A program made the position numbers and the translations under genes. The notes under the pieces are model-generated. The model was not told where the DNA came from. It saw nothing but the letters and a program-made list of their open reading frames with translations, and ran no database searches. Of a stretch of 64,000 bases of DNA, positions 39,708 through 53,126 are shown piece by piece. The DNA is taken from NCBI GenBank assembly GCA_036897095.1, contig JAYMSP010000101.1:19965-83964 (forward strand). Reading direction: 5' to 3'. The DNA is from Plantago elongata. Taxonomy: Eukaryota > Streptophyta > Magnoliopsida > Lamiales > Plantaginaceae. Positions within the stretch are counted from its first letter, which is position 1. Each line of letters opens with the position of its first letter.

Positions 39708-39750
39708 CAAGTGCAAATTCTAATCTCTAGTAAGCTTAAGATATTGTATA
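39708..39750 (+). repeat. dispersed direct repeat, copy 2
   Basis: This is the second copy of the repeat at 36529-36574, in the same orientation and about 3.2 kb away. It lacks the extra TGC in the upstream part, and the sequences diverge immediately after the shared TATTGTATA. Confidence 0.9.
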
Positions 39751-40398
39751 AATAGAGGATACTTGGATAACTAAGGTATAGGATTATTTACCCCTATCCC
39801 TATATTTTATAATATACTTACTAATCTAAGAGAAGGTATTTAACATATGTTCATGCAAGTAGCTAACCTAATTATGTGAAAGACGCATATAGTATATTAG
39901 TCTTAGTACTCTACTAAGTATAGGAAGAAAGTATTATCATGTCCTTTCTTAGCTTGTAAAGTATTACCCTCCCTTACTTATATATTTAAAGTAATTGTCA
40001 TGCTTAAGAGAGGTCTTTATGTTCACTCTGTCATATAGTGTGTAATTTAGTGTACGTTTACAGTTATAAAATTATATAAGATGAGAGTATTTCTCTTTTC
40101 TATAATTTTTAGTGAGTACATATCTATTACTATTAGATAATGAGTAAGACTTAATTTATTACTTACCCCTTTGAAATACTTGAGCCTTTGCAATAAAAAA
40201 GGTCTTGTCTTTATAGTAATGAGGAGATTTTCCTATATTATCTCTTAGTAATCTATACAATTTTGGAAGTACCTAATTTGTATAATAAATTTTTATAATA
40301 ATGAAAGATGCCTAGAATCTATTTTATAACATACTTGCGTAAGGGAGAAGTTTAGTAAAACACATTGAGTTAAAGTACATAAATACATACGTTCTTAT

Positions 40399-40420
40399 TA
40401 AGGCATTTATAAATGCCTTA
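40399..40420. repeat. perfect 22-bp palindrome
   Basis: TAAGGCATTTA and its exact complement abut at 40409/40410. It lies in texture A. Confidence 0.88.
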
Positions 40421-43400
40421 CCTTAATAATTTGAAGAAAAATCTTATAGAGTAGAGAGTTGCTTAAGTATACTACTCTACGAATGGGTACATACTTTAGG
40501 AATGTTTCTAACACGTGCTGGTGCTCTTCTATATATATATATAGCTGGAAAATTTTGTACTACTAGTTATAGCTTACTCCTAATAGTAATAGAATATAGT
40601 TACATAAAGGAAGACCTCTTTCTTGTATAATCTTAATAAGAGGGTGCTATATTATTTAATAAATATTAAAGTATTATACACGTGGCTGGTAAAGTCTCCC
40701 ATATAAATACTAAATATAAAACACGCATTTGCCTAAAGCTTGAGGTTCTTCTTACTACTCTTATCTATAACTAAGTTATTCTATGTAACATATTTTATAG
40801 CTAAAGGATTACTAGCCTATTATTTTTAAGGCACTCGCATAAAGTACTTATCATATAAACATATAAAGAGTAAGTTTACTCTCTGGGCAAAGGCCTTAAC
40901 TCTCTAACCGAGTCTCTATTAAAGGTTACGCTATACTTTTACTAAATACAAGAGGATAAAAATTAACTCACTCTAGTAACTTAAGAATATAGAATTATTT
41001 AGAAATAACTTTTATAAAAAATATAAGAAAACCTTAGCAAACCATATATAGGAGAAATTATACCACATACTTAAGAGCAAGAGCATTTCTTACTCTCTCT
41101 TCCATTTTATATAACTATAGACCTAACTACTAGAATCTAAGGATAAAGACTTTATGAGTTACTACTTTACCCCAGTACTAGATTATTTACTAATGAGATA
41201 TAAATCTGCGACTTGACTAAGTACACTAAGTTTGTATAATTCTATAAGTAGAAGGAGGAAGTATACCCTATCCCTTAAGTATAAATATAATCTTGTAAGG
41301 TAAACCCTGTATAATAAACTCTTTCTCAAGTAATTATTAGGTAAAAAAAAAAGTACACCTCTTCTAGTTTAGTAATGGTGTAGTAACTCCCCTTCTGTAT
41401 AAAATGTAAGGGAATAGGTATCATTCTCTATAGTTACTACTAATAATCAAGTCTTTCTTAAATATAATTTCTTAAAAAGATAAATATAGGCGTAAGGAGA
41501 GGCTAGAAAGTACCTCTCTCATATAGTAAATGATTTTTATCAAGGTACTTATATTCAATATTCAAGAAGAATTACATTTGAGTTGTCTCCTCTGTATTAT
41601 TCATAGGTCAGTTAACAATTATTATAGTATACTCTCTTCCTAGATATCTATTATATTATTATAACTAAGCCATTCTTTCTCTCTTATAGAAGTATACTTA
41701 AGTGTGAGTTGTCCTTTAAGTTTTAGTGACTTATGCCTTATTAAATGTGAGTTATAAGAGATACATGTAGATACGCCTTCTCTATATAAGATCCCTTATA
41801 ATTAAGTATAAATTTAAGTCTTAAGGGAGAGCTGTATGATCTCTTGCCCTTAGTTATATTAGTAATTGTACAGTAAATTAAGCGTGAATTATTAAATGAC
41901 TTGCCCTATAAAAGTTTAGCTACTAAATTAATTATAATTATTACTCTAGGGGAATATCGTGCTTTAAGAAAGATTTTAGCTAAAGTTTAAATACTCAAGC
42001 ACTTAGATTAAGAAGAGACTTATACTTGTTCAATTATACAAGGGAGAGTTACTTATATAATCATATTTTACTGTTAAATAAGGAAGGGTCTATGTACTTG
42101 CTTACTAAAGTATAAGACTAAAGAGGCTTAATTAGGCAATTTCTATAAACTTACTATAAAGACTAGTTAAATATTAGTTAATAAAGATGAAAGAGAATTT
42201 CTTTTTATACAAGGGGTGCACTAACTATATAATTATGTACTATATTATAAAATTTTTCTATAGCTAGAGTATAGTACTCCCTTCTTTATATTTATTTAGA
42301 GCCTTACCCAAGATTTCTTATTAAAAGAGTGCACAAGAAACCCTTTATTAAAATTTTTATTAATGTAGGGTCTCCTAAAGAAGAGTATTCCCCTATAACC
42401 TTAGCTTATAAAAGTATGTGCATCTTAAACAACTTAATTAATTCTATTTTACTAGTGACGAAAGGCATTCTCTTTACTAAAAGAGCTTAGCTAATCTATG
42501 AGCCTGCACGCTAGTTTTAGACCTTACTAATCGAGAGCAAATATATTGCTTCTTCTATAATGTATAATTTTTTTATAATTCCTTAATACAAAGCACTTGT
42601 GACTAGAGAATACACTAATTATTATAGGAGTATACACTTAAGATATCGCCTATAAATTAACTATATAGATTATTCTAAGAAAGAGATTTACTTGTACTCT
42701 ATTTAATAAAAGTACTTAAGATATGAAAGAGATTCCTTACTTAAACTATAAGAAAGACTTGTGTTAAACTATTATAAACTCTACTTTCTATTTATAGAAA
42801 ATATAGCTCTGACAAAGTATATATATGATGAGGCAATAATTCTTATGCTTTTGTTATAAAATGATACTTTAAAGATAAAGGACTTATTGCTAAGGAGCAA
42901 CTCTCTATGTTATAAGAAAGGTACACTACCCTTGTAAAATATGTGACAGCTAACTCTACATTTTCTAGTAATATTTAAAAGAAGAAAAGAGGACTATAAC
43001 CTCATAATTAAATAGTATCCTCCCTTAATAAATAATTATACTCTAATGATGCTGAGTTAGATAAGTACCCTTCACTACGCTTAATATAGAGAGAGGTAAG
43101 TTGCCTTGTTATAGAGAGCATGCTTCAGGTATACTCTATGATATTTTATAAATAACTTAATTAAAGAAGTAAATAAATTTTAGAGTGCCTTAAGTCTTAA
43201 GTATAGGTGTCTACCTTATAGAGTATTGCCTTTTAAACATAGGTTTAAATTTTATTATAGAAGAAGGGAAAGCTACTATTAATAAATATCTTATATTAAC
43301 TCTTATTTAGTTAATCATCACTTATAGAGAAAACTAGTACTCTACATACATAATTTATTAATGGTTATCTTAATCTTATTCTCTAAAATTTTATTTAAAA

Positions 43401-46400
43401 AGAGAAGAGCTACTTACTAGTAATCACGTCGCAATAAATTAGGAACAAGCACATATACTTCTAGCAAAAATATCTGCAGAGTAGTATCCTGTAAATTAAA
43501 TTGATTGAATAATTATACTTAAATATAATGTGCTTTAATATAATCTACTAAAAGTAATATATATACACTTACATGCCCAGAAGATAGGAGGGAGAAATCT
43601 CTAATTACCTTATATAATACTTAAATAATTAAGGAGGCTTAGCTTATAATACTATCTTGTGTTGAGTACCCTAGCCTTATTAGAAAAATTATTTGTAGTA
43701 AGATGATATCCCTATGTTCTCTATAAGTAACTAGGCTAAACTGTAAAGTAAAAACACGTGTCTTAGGATTCCTCCCTTTTATTATATATATATAGACACG
43801 AAGTTGTACACTATCTTTATTACTATAGCACAAAGCATTTTTGTATAGAGTTAGACTATGTTGTTCCTTCGTAAACTCTTGTAAGTGTATAACCTTAAAT
43901 GCTCTAGACTTAATGGATTATTACTAGAATAACTATAATATTTATACTTAAGGTGATATATTAGAAAATATTAGAGAATTATGCCAGAACGAAAGAGTTT
44001 CTTAACTTTACAAAAAGGTTACTAAATAAAATTTCACATGAAGACCCCTATTTATAGAGAGTTACTAATGCATCCCCTATAAATACATATGACTCAAGGG
44101 AGCTTTTTATAATAGAGTCCCTAATTACTTTTTATATAAGAGAACAAAGAGTGAAGACCTAAGGACTACTTATTATTATTTGTGAAGAAGGAGAAGAACT
44201 TACGGCTTAAATAGAATAAATAACTTATAGGAGATAGACGAGTACTAAAGTATTTCTGGGCATTTATAAGCAGCAAGCTACGCTCTCTTCTATCTATAAT
44301 ATAAATATTATAATAGGAAGATGCTGCTTTATATCTTACTACTTAATGATATGTTAAAGCTAGCTCATATGGATGAATATTATATGAATCACTTAGTACA
44401 ATAAGGTAGCATCTTGTATTACCTTTTACTTAGGCATTAGATACAAGGTACCATCTACTCTAGAGAGAATAGTCTAATACTAGAGTGTATCCTTATTTAA
44501 GCAATAGTTTGTAGAAGGGGAGCACCTTCACTTAGTATTCACCTAATAGATGCTACTAGAGTTAGCCCTTCATTAGCATGCTTTATTTAGAGGGTAAATA
44601 CTCATTACTTTATTTACATAATTATAAGAGTACTTTAAACCAAATAGAAAGGCGATATTTGTTAAGATAGAGCTTCTTCAAAAGAGCACGCATGGAGAGG
44701 ATATGCTTAAGGGAAATGAATCGAGTTTTATTAGTAAAAATGTAATATAGAAAGACCTTCATTATGTAATTAATGGTAATAGATTTTCCTTCTATAGATA
44801 CTAAGTAACTAGTCTATTTATACCCTCGCTAGCATTAAATAATAGTTTTGTAAATCTTAAATGAAAGTGCTTAACTTTCTCAAGTAAACACATCTTATTA
44901 ATTATACAAGAAGGGGGCGACTTATACACTATAGACCTCTACCCCAACAGAAAGGAAGAGGGTGTATTTCCTTCCCTTTACTTAAGCCTTAATGATAGAA
45001 TTCTATTAGATACTAGTCGAAGAAATCTCCCTTTACCCTTAATTATCTTCTTTTACTTAGAGGGAAGTCATTACCATATATTATTAAACCTTTATTGCGT
45101 GAGTTACTTAGGGATTTTTATAGCCCTTAATAAGTGTACATTTATATAATTATATGTTAATTCACGCTTAAATTACACTATTCATAAAAATATATTCTAT
45201 ATATATAAGTACACTAAAATTTTAGGTCTTATTAATTATAATTAGTTACGTACAATAATGTTTTCACTAGAGTATGCACAACACCTTTAAGAAATTAGCA
45301 GCTATAAAGAAGATAATACATACACTATACTTCCGCTATAAATTTCATACGATATAGAATAATAATATAGCAACATAAATATCTACGCCTTGGAAACACG
45401 GCTACTGATACTACCGTTGTATTGTATTTAATAAATAATTATACCTTTATTATGCTAGTTATGCTAGAATAGAAAGTTACTCTACCCCAAATACTTTATT
45501 GTGTTACCTGGAGAAGTTTTTATTATAAGGCACACTATAGGGTAATAAATGAATATAATATAAAGAAACAAGATAAATAATCCCTCTTTATACTATGACT
45601 AGTCATTAAGTAAATATATTTAAGTACTCCTTACACCTTAGTTCCCCATAAAGTAAAAGTGTCTCTTAAGAGTTCTTATCCTTTCTTATTTATAAGTATA
45701 TAAGGCTTATCATCTTACTTATAACTATGTTTTGGAAAATACCTAACTATAGAAAATAGGTACTCTTACACTTAATAATTCTGCTTAAGCTAGAAAATAT
45801 TCATTTTTCAGTAACCCCAATAGAATGAAGCCATCATTATAAGAGCATAGTCATAGAGTATTTTTCTAGATCTATTGAAAGCATTAAGTATACGTGAATA
45901 TTCTCCTTTAGAAATACCTTATTTATTATAGTAATATAATAGCTCCTAAGTAAAGTAACGACTTACATAATTAGCAATAAGATCTATTAAAGGATAGAAA
46001 TACCTTCCATCATATATTTAAGCTTCTTAAACAATTAGATTTACTTACGCCTTTACAAAGATAGTTTTTCATACTTTATTATAAGGCTAAGGACTAGTAG
46101 TAATATAGTGATAAATATATAAACGAAGAAAAATAGTAAAGAGTGCATGCCCTTATGAGTTATATAATTACTATAATTTATACTAACAAAGATGCTAAGA
46201 GCCTCTACACACTTTTTCTTACGACATATTTTTATGCAAGAGTTTTTTAATAAAATAATTTGAGAAAGGTTACTTAACATTATAGAAAGTATTTTAAGAA
46301 AGACTAGAATGCTAGGCATATAAGAGAGTTTACACTAGTTACTTATGAATAGAGCTATGACTTAATAAGTTGTAGTAACTAATTTACTATAACGCTAAAG

Positions 46401-47689
46401 AGAGAAGACTGACTACAATACTCTAGAATTTTGGAAGCATCATAAGGTGCTAAGAGTACCTATCTCCTCCTTCTGTGTGAATAAGGTAATATTTAAAAAG
46501 ATGCTTACTAGAACAAGGCATTAATAATCCATTATTAGAAAAGCACTAAGAGATACTATATATTTATATATACACTTAACTACGAAGGAGCTTTTGTTTA
46601 TTAAATAAAAAGCATTTACTTAAAAATGTTATTTTCTAAGAAATGCACTTACACTTTTAAAAAGATAGAAGGTTGCTGTTTACCATACCCTTATATCCTT
46701 TACGGAGTGATTAAGGTTAACTTCATTTAATCTAACTAGGCCATTATTTTTTTAATATTAATTATGAAACTACGTTATAAAGGAGTAGTACCCTGAAAAT
46801 TAACTAATACTTTTTGTAAGAAAGGGGCGGCTTCCCTTAGGAAAATATTTATACTTTCACAATGAATTAAGAGATTATCGCTAATATTTGATGGTTAAAA
46901 TTTAAGGCGCTATTTGGGATCTGCGTGCCTCTATCTTAACGCCTTAAATGAATAATTAGATTATGAAAAGTTATACCTTAATTACATAATAGATCCCCTT
47001 TAATAGAGTGAACCTTTCTAAAACCTCTAACAAAGCTAAAAGAAGTAGACATAAATATCCTAATAGATACAAACGTACTACTATAAGCTTAGGTGTCTTT
47101 ATAAGAACGTAATAAGAATGTACTAGTAACTCAATAGGACCTAGAAGGGATTTTTAAATATAAGTGTTTAATAACTCTTAATTAGTGTACATAAATAGTG
47201 TGAAACCCTAAGGGAAAAGATAAAAACCCTCTTTCTAATACTATAAATGCTAGTTCTTAAAGGTTAAGTATGGCCTACATGAATTTGCAAGCTAGTGATC
47301 TAACGCAGTTTTTGTGAAAAGATTGAGGGGTTCTTCCCTAAACCTAAAAGAAGCACCTAATTATACAATGCTTAAGGTAGAATGATCCGTACTTAGTAAT
47401 ACCTTAAGTAAATACATCTGTTAGTATACAGGGTATAAGCTCCCAAGCAAGATCAGCCACTACTCTGTATTTGCAAAAGTTTCTTGGACACAACTCTATA
47501 GAGTAAAAAAGGAGTAAAGTACTTTAAACACACTCTTTACCTTTGCTTAATAATTAATACATAGTATACTACATATAATCCTTCTTTTTTCTAAAATGAA
47601 ATAAAAAATAGCGTTTCTCTTAATAGCTTTTAGTGTGAAGAAAGGGCCGCTAGTTACCATTAAAAAGTTCTTCTTAGACAAATAAAGGG

Positions 47690-48160
47690 TTTACAGGATG
47701 AAATAATTCTATACTTTTACTTCGTTGGAATTTATTTTCGTTTCCTCTCTTATTCGAATAAGAAATCCTTACACTTTGCCTTTGTATCCTGTATTTTTAC
47801 ACTAAACGTATTAAAAACCCAATATCAACAATCTAGCCTGGCCTGGACCTCTTCTCGAGAAAAAAACTAAATGAATAGAAGATCATTAGTACAAATACTT
47901 TGGATTATTCATACATAGTGGCTTCTGGATTACTAAAGTGACTTTAATAAAGATTAATGAAATAAAGGTTGATTCCTTATAGTATCATCCAGGTATTATT
48001 CTAGTATTTGTTGTAAGAATCTGCAATGGCGGTAGTAGGAGTAGGATATGAAGGTAGAGTGTCTTCGAGCTAAGCTTCGTGTATAGCTTTATAAAATGAT
48101 AGGCATAGTCAGTCCCTAATAGAAATTTTAAACATCTTCCGTCAACATATACATATTCTA
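47690..48160. other. islet of texture B inside texture A
   Basis: For about 470 bases CpA and TpG words return (for example TCAACAATCTAGCCTGGCCT near 47823), then the sequence reverts. No open frame or motif is recognisable. I see no terminal repeats or target duplication, so whether it is an insertion or a retained segment is open. It is the smallest of the three texture B blocks and has rather sharp edges. Confidence 0.5.
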
Positions 48161-51100
48161 GTATTATATATAGGGAAAGTAGGAAGCTTAAGCAGCTTAG
48201 TAAAAGTATTTAATGAAGAGCTCTCCTCTTATTCCTTATATAACAAAGGGGCGCACCACTAAGAAAGAGCCTGATATTTGCCCCAGAAGTACCTTACCGT
48301 GTTCGCTATAAATTTATATTAATGTACTTTAATTATAATTATTAAGATGTACAAAACAAGTACCTGGAAAATACCTAATGAGTGCTCTAGGATAAGAGCT
48401 TACACTATCTACCATTTCATAAATCGTTAGACTTTTATTAAGATTTTAAATTTATTAATAGAGACATCACTAGTTAAGAATTCTTCTATGGACCCTTTAC
48501 TAAACGAGATTAGATCCCTTAAGTACTGAGTTGCCCGTTTACTTGCTAGAAATTACCTATTATCTTAACTATTCTTAGGTGATTGTAACTATTATAAAAT
48601 AGAGTTTTACCAAGCACCACTGCCCTTTCTATAGGGGAAGATTTTAATCTTTTGCTTTAATATACATGTTTAGTATACACTATAATTTACTAATGGAGAG
48701 TTATCACTTTACCTTATAAAAAGAAGCATACACTTAACCAATTTAACAAAAAGAGCCCACTGTTTCCTTCCTTAGATAAACGCGCGAGTGTCTTTCTTAA
48801 ATATAAATTTCCTTCATAGAATTTTTTACATATCTTACAGGAAAGCCCATACTATTATTTATAGATTTGCTTATATAATTTAGAAAAAGTATAAGAGACA
48901 ACTTTTGACAAATACTATATATGGTTTGGAGAGAGCGCTATTGGTAGGGAGGGTTTTTTCTTACACCTTAGAAACACGCATAATTTAATAGTGAAGACTT
49001 AAAAAATTACTTGGAATGAAAGCGCACTCTCCAGTACAACTATAAGAAAAAGCATATTGAATCATGAAAACACTCTCTTTATTCCTATAAATAATTTAGT
49101 TATAAAGAGTTTATTAGTAACTTAATATCTCTTAAAGAAAAGAGCCCGCGCATCAGTATATTATAAAGTCTTATATCATTGTATGTTAGAGATTTATACT
49201 TTGTTAAACACCTCTGAGGAGGTTCTTGTATTTACCTATTAAATAATTAAGTTATCTTTTGTTATTAAATTTCCATTTTATATTAGAGTCAGACTCTTTG
49301 TTAGTAAAGAAGGGCGCTTAGATCTTAATGTTCTAGTAACTAAGAGATTTAACCCTTGCTTATAAAATAGAGTATCCTATTACTCTTTCTTAAGTAGTCG
49401 AAGTAATTCACTTATACATGCTATACTTTATCCGCACCTTACTTTAAATGCAAGGTACTAAGAAGAGCTTTACTTATATTTACACTTTAAGATACTTAGA
49501 TTTCGTATGCCTTATATTATAGACTTCTCTTGGTATGTTTTAGATTTTATATATAATAGGACTTTGCGCTAAATAAAAATAAATATACCTAATTTATTCT
49601 GGCGATAGTACTCTTCTAGGTATTTTCTAGGGCACTCTTATACATTATTTAATTAGGATCTTATATCGTAGTACAACTAGTTTAAGAAAAAGCGTATTTA
49701 TTAAGTATCTTTAATTTATGTACTTTCTTGTATTTAACAAGCATACCTAATATAAATGTCACCTACTAACTAGTGTTCAAGAGTATCAAAAAGAGGTGTT
49801 TCCTAAGATTTCTTTATACCTTAGCTTAATTACTATATAAGTTGTGCCTAATTATTATATATATATATAAACGAAGAAGATTGTCCCTATTAAGTGCCTA
49901 ATATAAGTAAAGAGCTCCTTATAGGCACCTATTTTCCCCAAATGAAACAGGTATACCCTAGCTTTATTTTCTTAAATAGCTTCAGAGGCAACTTCACTCT
50001 TATGCACTTTCCTACTCTATACTTTATTTACCCCTTAATAATATTACTTAATTTATGGGTATGATAGAGTTACGACTATATTTTATAATTAAACTTTAAT
50101 AAGGACACAAGATATCTAACAAAAGGGCACTCAAAAAAATCATTTATAGAGTTTTACTAAAGAGACATTAATACCTAAAGGAAAGCACTAAGGTATCTTA
50201 AAAACGTAGGGTTATCTTAAAAGAAAGAGGGGTATCCTATTTTACTTAAGTACTAAATACTTAATATCTTACTGAAGAGTTTCTAGGAGTTCCATCATAT
50301 TATTTATTAAAGAGTTTAGCTTACAATACATAACATATTCTATTTTAGAAATACATACTTAGTTATTAATAAATACCTGCGCATAAATACTGCCCGGTTG
50401 ATGAAGAAGGTAAAGGTCCTTCAGTATTCTTTATATAGAAAGAGCATAACTATTATATAATAGGGTAGCTTTGATTATGACATAATGAATGTATTCCTCT
50501 AACTTAATAAAAGATTATACACTAACGTATTTAAAAGAAGTTATTACCCATAGGATATGATAGGTACCTTAAATCTAAAGTAACTAATGTGAAAGTACCT
50601 TAGCAAATAATATTACATATAGACTTATGAGCTTTCTTTAGCATACTTTAAAAAGAAGGTTAGTTAGGTTCTTTATTAAAAGTAAAAAAAAGGCATTATC
50701 CCTTGACAAGACACGAACTTCTCTAAAAGCAAGAGTTTTTGTTAGAGGGAGTTACTTATCCAAATAAGGAATATACTATAGAATATTAAGTAGAGTTCAT
50801 ATACATGCATTAGTTACTGAGCTCTTTTATCTTAGTACTTTATAGCTTAAAGTACTTAATTATGATACTGTATATGGTGGGTCACTCTTAGAGTAGTATA
50901 TATTAGCCTAAAAAGGTGTGTTTACTTATTACCTAGTAGATCTTCTTAAGTAATATGAGTTTATTAAACTAGTATCTCTATGAAGAAATAGTAACTATTA
51001 AGCATCTTGAGTTCTTTTTATTTAATAAAAAAAATAAAGGGAAGTGTGCTTAACAACTACTATAGCCTTATCTCCATAAAATATAGTTTAATTAAGTATT

Positions 51101-51354
51101 TATAATATCATATTAAAGAAGAAAAGTTTATATTATTTTTATTAAAAAGCAAGCAGTACTATAACTAATATAGGAAAGAATTGCTCTATAGGTGACACAT
51201 TATTTTGAGAACTAATTAGATTTTATTTATGCATAGTATACCCCTTATTAACAAGAGCATTTGTTCATAATTTAGAAGAAGAGGTTATTACCATTACTAG
51301 ATTAAGAAGAAAGCACTTAGTGTATCTTACATAAATGTATAGGGTTATCCTATT

Positions 51355-51382
51355 TAGTAAACTATTTATAAATAGTTTACTA
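51355..51382. repeat. perfect 28-bp palindrome
   Basis: TAGTAAACTATTTA and its exact complement abut at 51368/51369 with no loop. It lies in texture A. Confidence 0.92.
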
Positions 51383-51607
51383 TACTTAAATTATTGCTTG
51401 GGACTATATATCTAAATAGATATCTTGGGAAAGTACCCATTAGATTAGGCTACTAGAGTCATCCTCTCCTATATTAAGACCTTATTAAGGATAATAATTG
51501 AGCTCAGCCTTTAGTATTTATTCTTGTACCCTTGGATAATACCTTGCACTTTATACAGTAAATGGCGCCAAAAAGAGTATTCTCTCACCCTATACTTTAA
51601 TAAATAT

Positions 51608-51639
51608 TTAGTTTAAGCTATAAATTAGGCTTAAACTAA
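51608..51639. repeat. inverted repeat, 11-nt arms
   Basis: Arms 51608-51618 (TTAGTTTAAGC) and 51629-51639 are exact around a 10-nt loop. It lies about 230 bases after the 28-bp palindrome. Confidence 0.85.
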
Positions 51640-53087
51640 GACATATTTCTCCAATGTACTCTATACTAAAGACTAAAGGGTGCTATGCTTTCATATTTAA
51701 TAAACTTTAGTATACTAGGATAAATTCTAAAAGTACAGGTATATCATATCTTTATCTTCTTACACTAGAATAGGTTTTGTTAGTAATGAAATAGTATTAA
51801 CCTCTATGTCTTATGTAAAGTATCCTTGTATTAATAATTATGCCTCCTCTCTTCTCTTACTATATACTACGAGCTCCCTTCTTATCTTATGAAATGCCCC
51901 GTTATTATTTATATTAGTATATTAGGGCAAATAATACCTGCTAATTAATGGAGAAGAGAATACTATTAGAACTACTTAGACTTTAATAATAAGACATAAT
52001 TAGGGAATCACTCACTATACCTGAATAATTGAGCTATCTTAAGTAAACATATATTTATAGGAAAGAAAGTGCTCGCTCTAGGATTAAATAAAGGCATAAT
52101 GTATTACACTAAGATAGTTTTTATAAAGGGGTTTACTACAAACAAGTAATTGACAATTCCTTTCTAAGAAAGAAAAGTGTCCCTCCTTTTATTAAATAAT
52201 GTTAGTATCCTTCTTATAGATAAGTACTTTGGTAAATATTAGTGTATTTATAATACTAGGCTTTAATAATACAAAAAACATACGCGAGTATTCATATGAA
52301 ATAGGTCACTTACAACTAAATATTAAATAATGGACGTTTCATAGGAAAGAATTCACTAGTTATATACATTAACAAATGTTTTAAATTTAAAATACGCATT
52401 TCTTGAGTTGCACAAGTTATTAACTACAAGAAGGTATTGTTTTTTTACCTTACTCACTTGAAGTATTATTAAAGAGGAGTATTCATAAAGCCATTCTATA
52501 GAGTAATCTTATAAGGCATCTTAAAGAAATAAAACGTAATAATTAAGCTTAGCCCTTAGGCATGCCTCCTTAACAAAATACCTATGAAAGTTTTGAGTTT
52601 ATACCCTTGAATATTTATATTATGATAATTTATACTAAAGCAATTACTTAAGAAAGCACTTACACCTAACCTAAGCGGAGCGTTTCCCTCCATAATCATA
52701 ATTAAGCGCTAATGCTTAAGTTACTAAAAGGGAATCCTTTCCTATATTAATAGGAGTACTATTTGCTTTCTTGCTCATTTAAAATTTAAGAAAAAAATGC
52801 CCTCTCCTTTAGTAAAAGTTATTAGAGAATCCTCTCTTTACGCTAATAAATAAGTTAAATTTAATGATTAAGTCCTAGATTTCAACCCTTTATTCCTAGT
52901 TGTAGAGTAAGGAAATGGTACTCTTAACATTGGTGCCCCTAAGATCACACTTAGTTAACTAGTATATATTCTTTAAGCACCCTATATTATTATAAGAAGA
53001 GCTCTAGTATCTTAACTCGTGATACATCTATTAGGTTTCCTCTTATTAACAGGCGTACGTCCCCTATTAAAATAGGAGCATTTCCTT

Positions 53088-53126
53088 AAGAGTACATTAT
53101 TATATCATATATAATAATGTACTCTT
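53088..53126. repeat. inverted repeat, 18-nt arms, 3-nt loop
   Basis: Arms 53088-53105 and 53109-53126 are exact reverse complements (AAGAGTACATTATTATAT in the left arm) around the loop CAT. After the 33,620 palindrome it is one of the strongest hairpins in the window. Confidence 0.92.

Larger units (their letters stand above)
33300..47690. other. gene-free AT-rich stretch, texture A, palindrome-rich
   Basis: No gene; the longest open frame is 88 codons (46053-46319, minus strand), hydrophobic and unrecognised. A hand count in 34021-34320 gives CpA+TpG 22 against ApG+CpT 53 and ApC+GpT 28. TpA:ApT is 20:10 in 34021-34140. Palindromes and one dispersed direct repeat are listed separately. A GGGGCCCCCCC run at 36281-36291 is an oddity in this composition. 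Confidence 0.6.

Noticed and set aside
46053-46319. 88-codon open frame on the minus strand
   Set aside because: It is the longest in the window but lies in texture A. Its composition (I, L, S, F, K) is what AT-rich random sequence gives, and there is no motif or neighbour.
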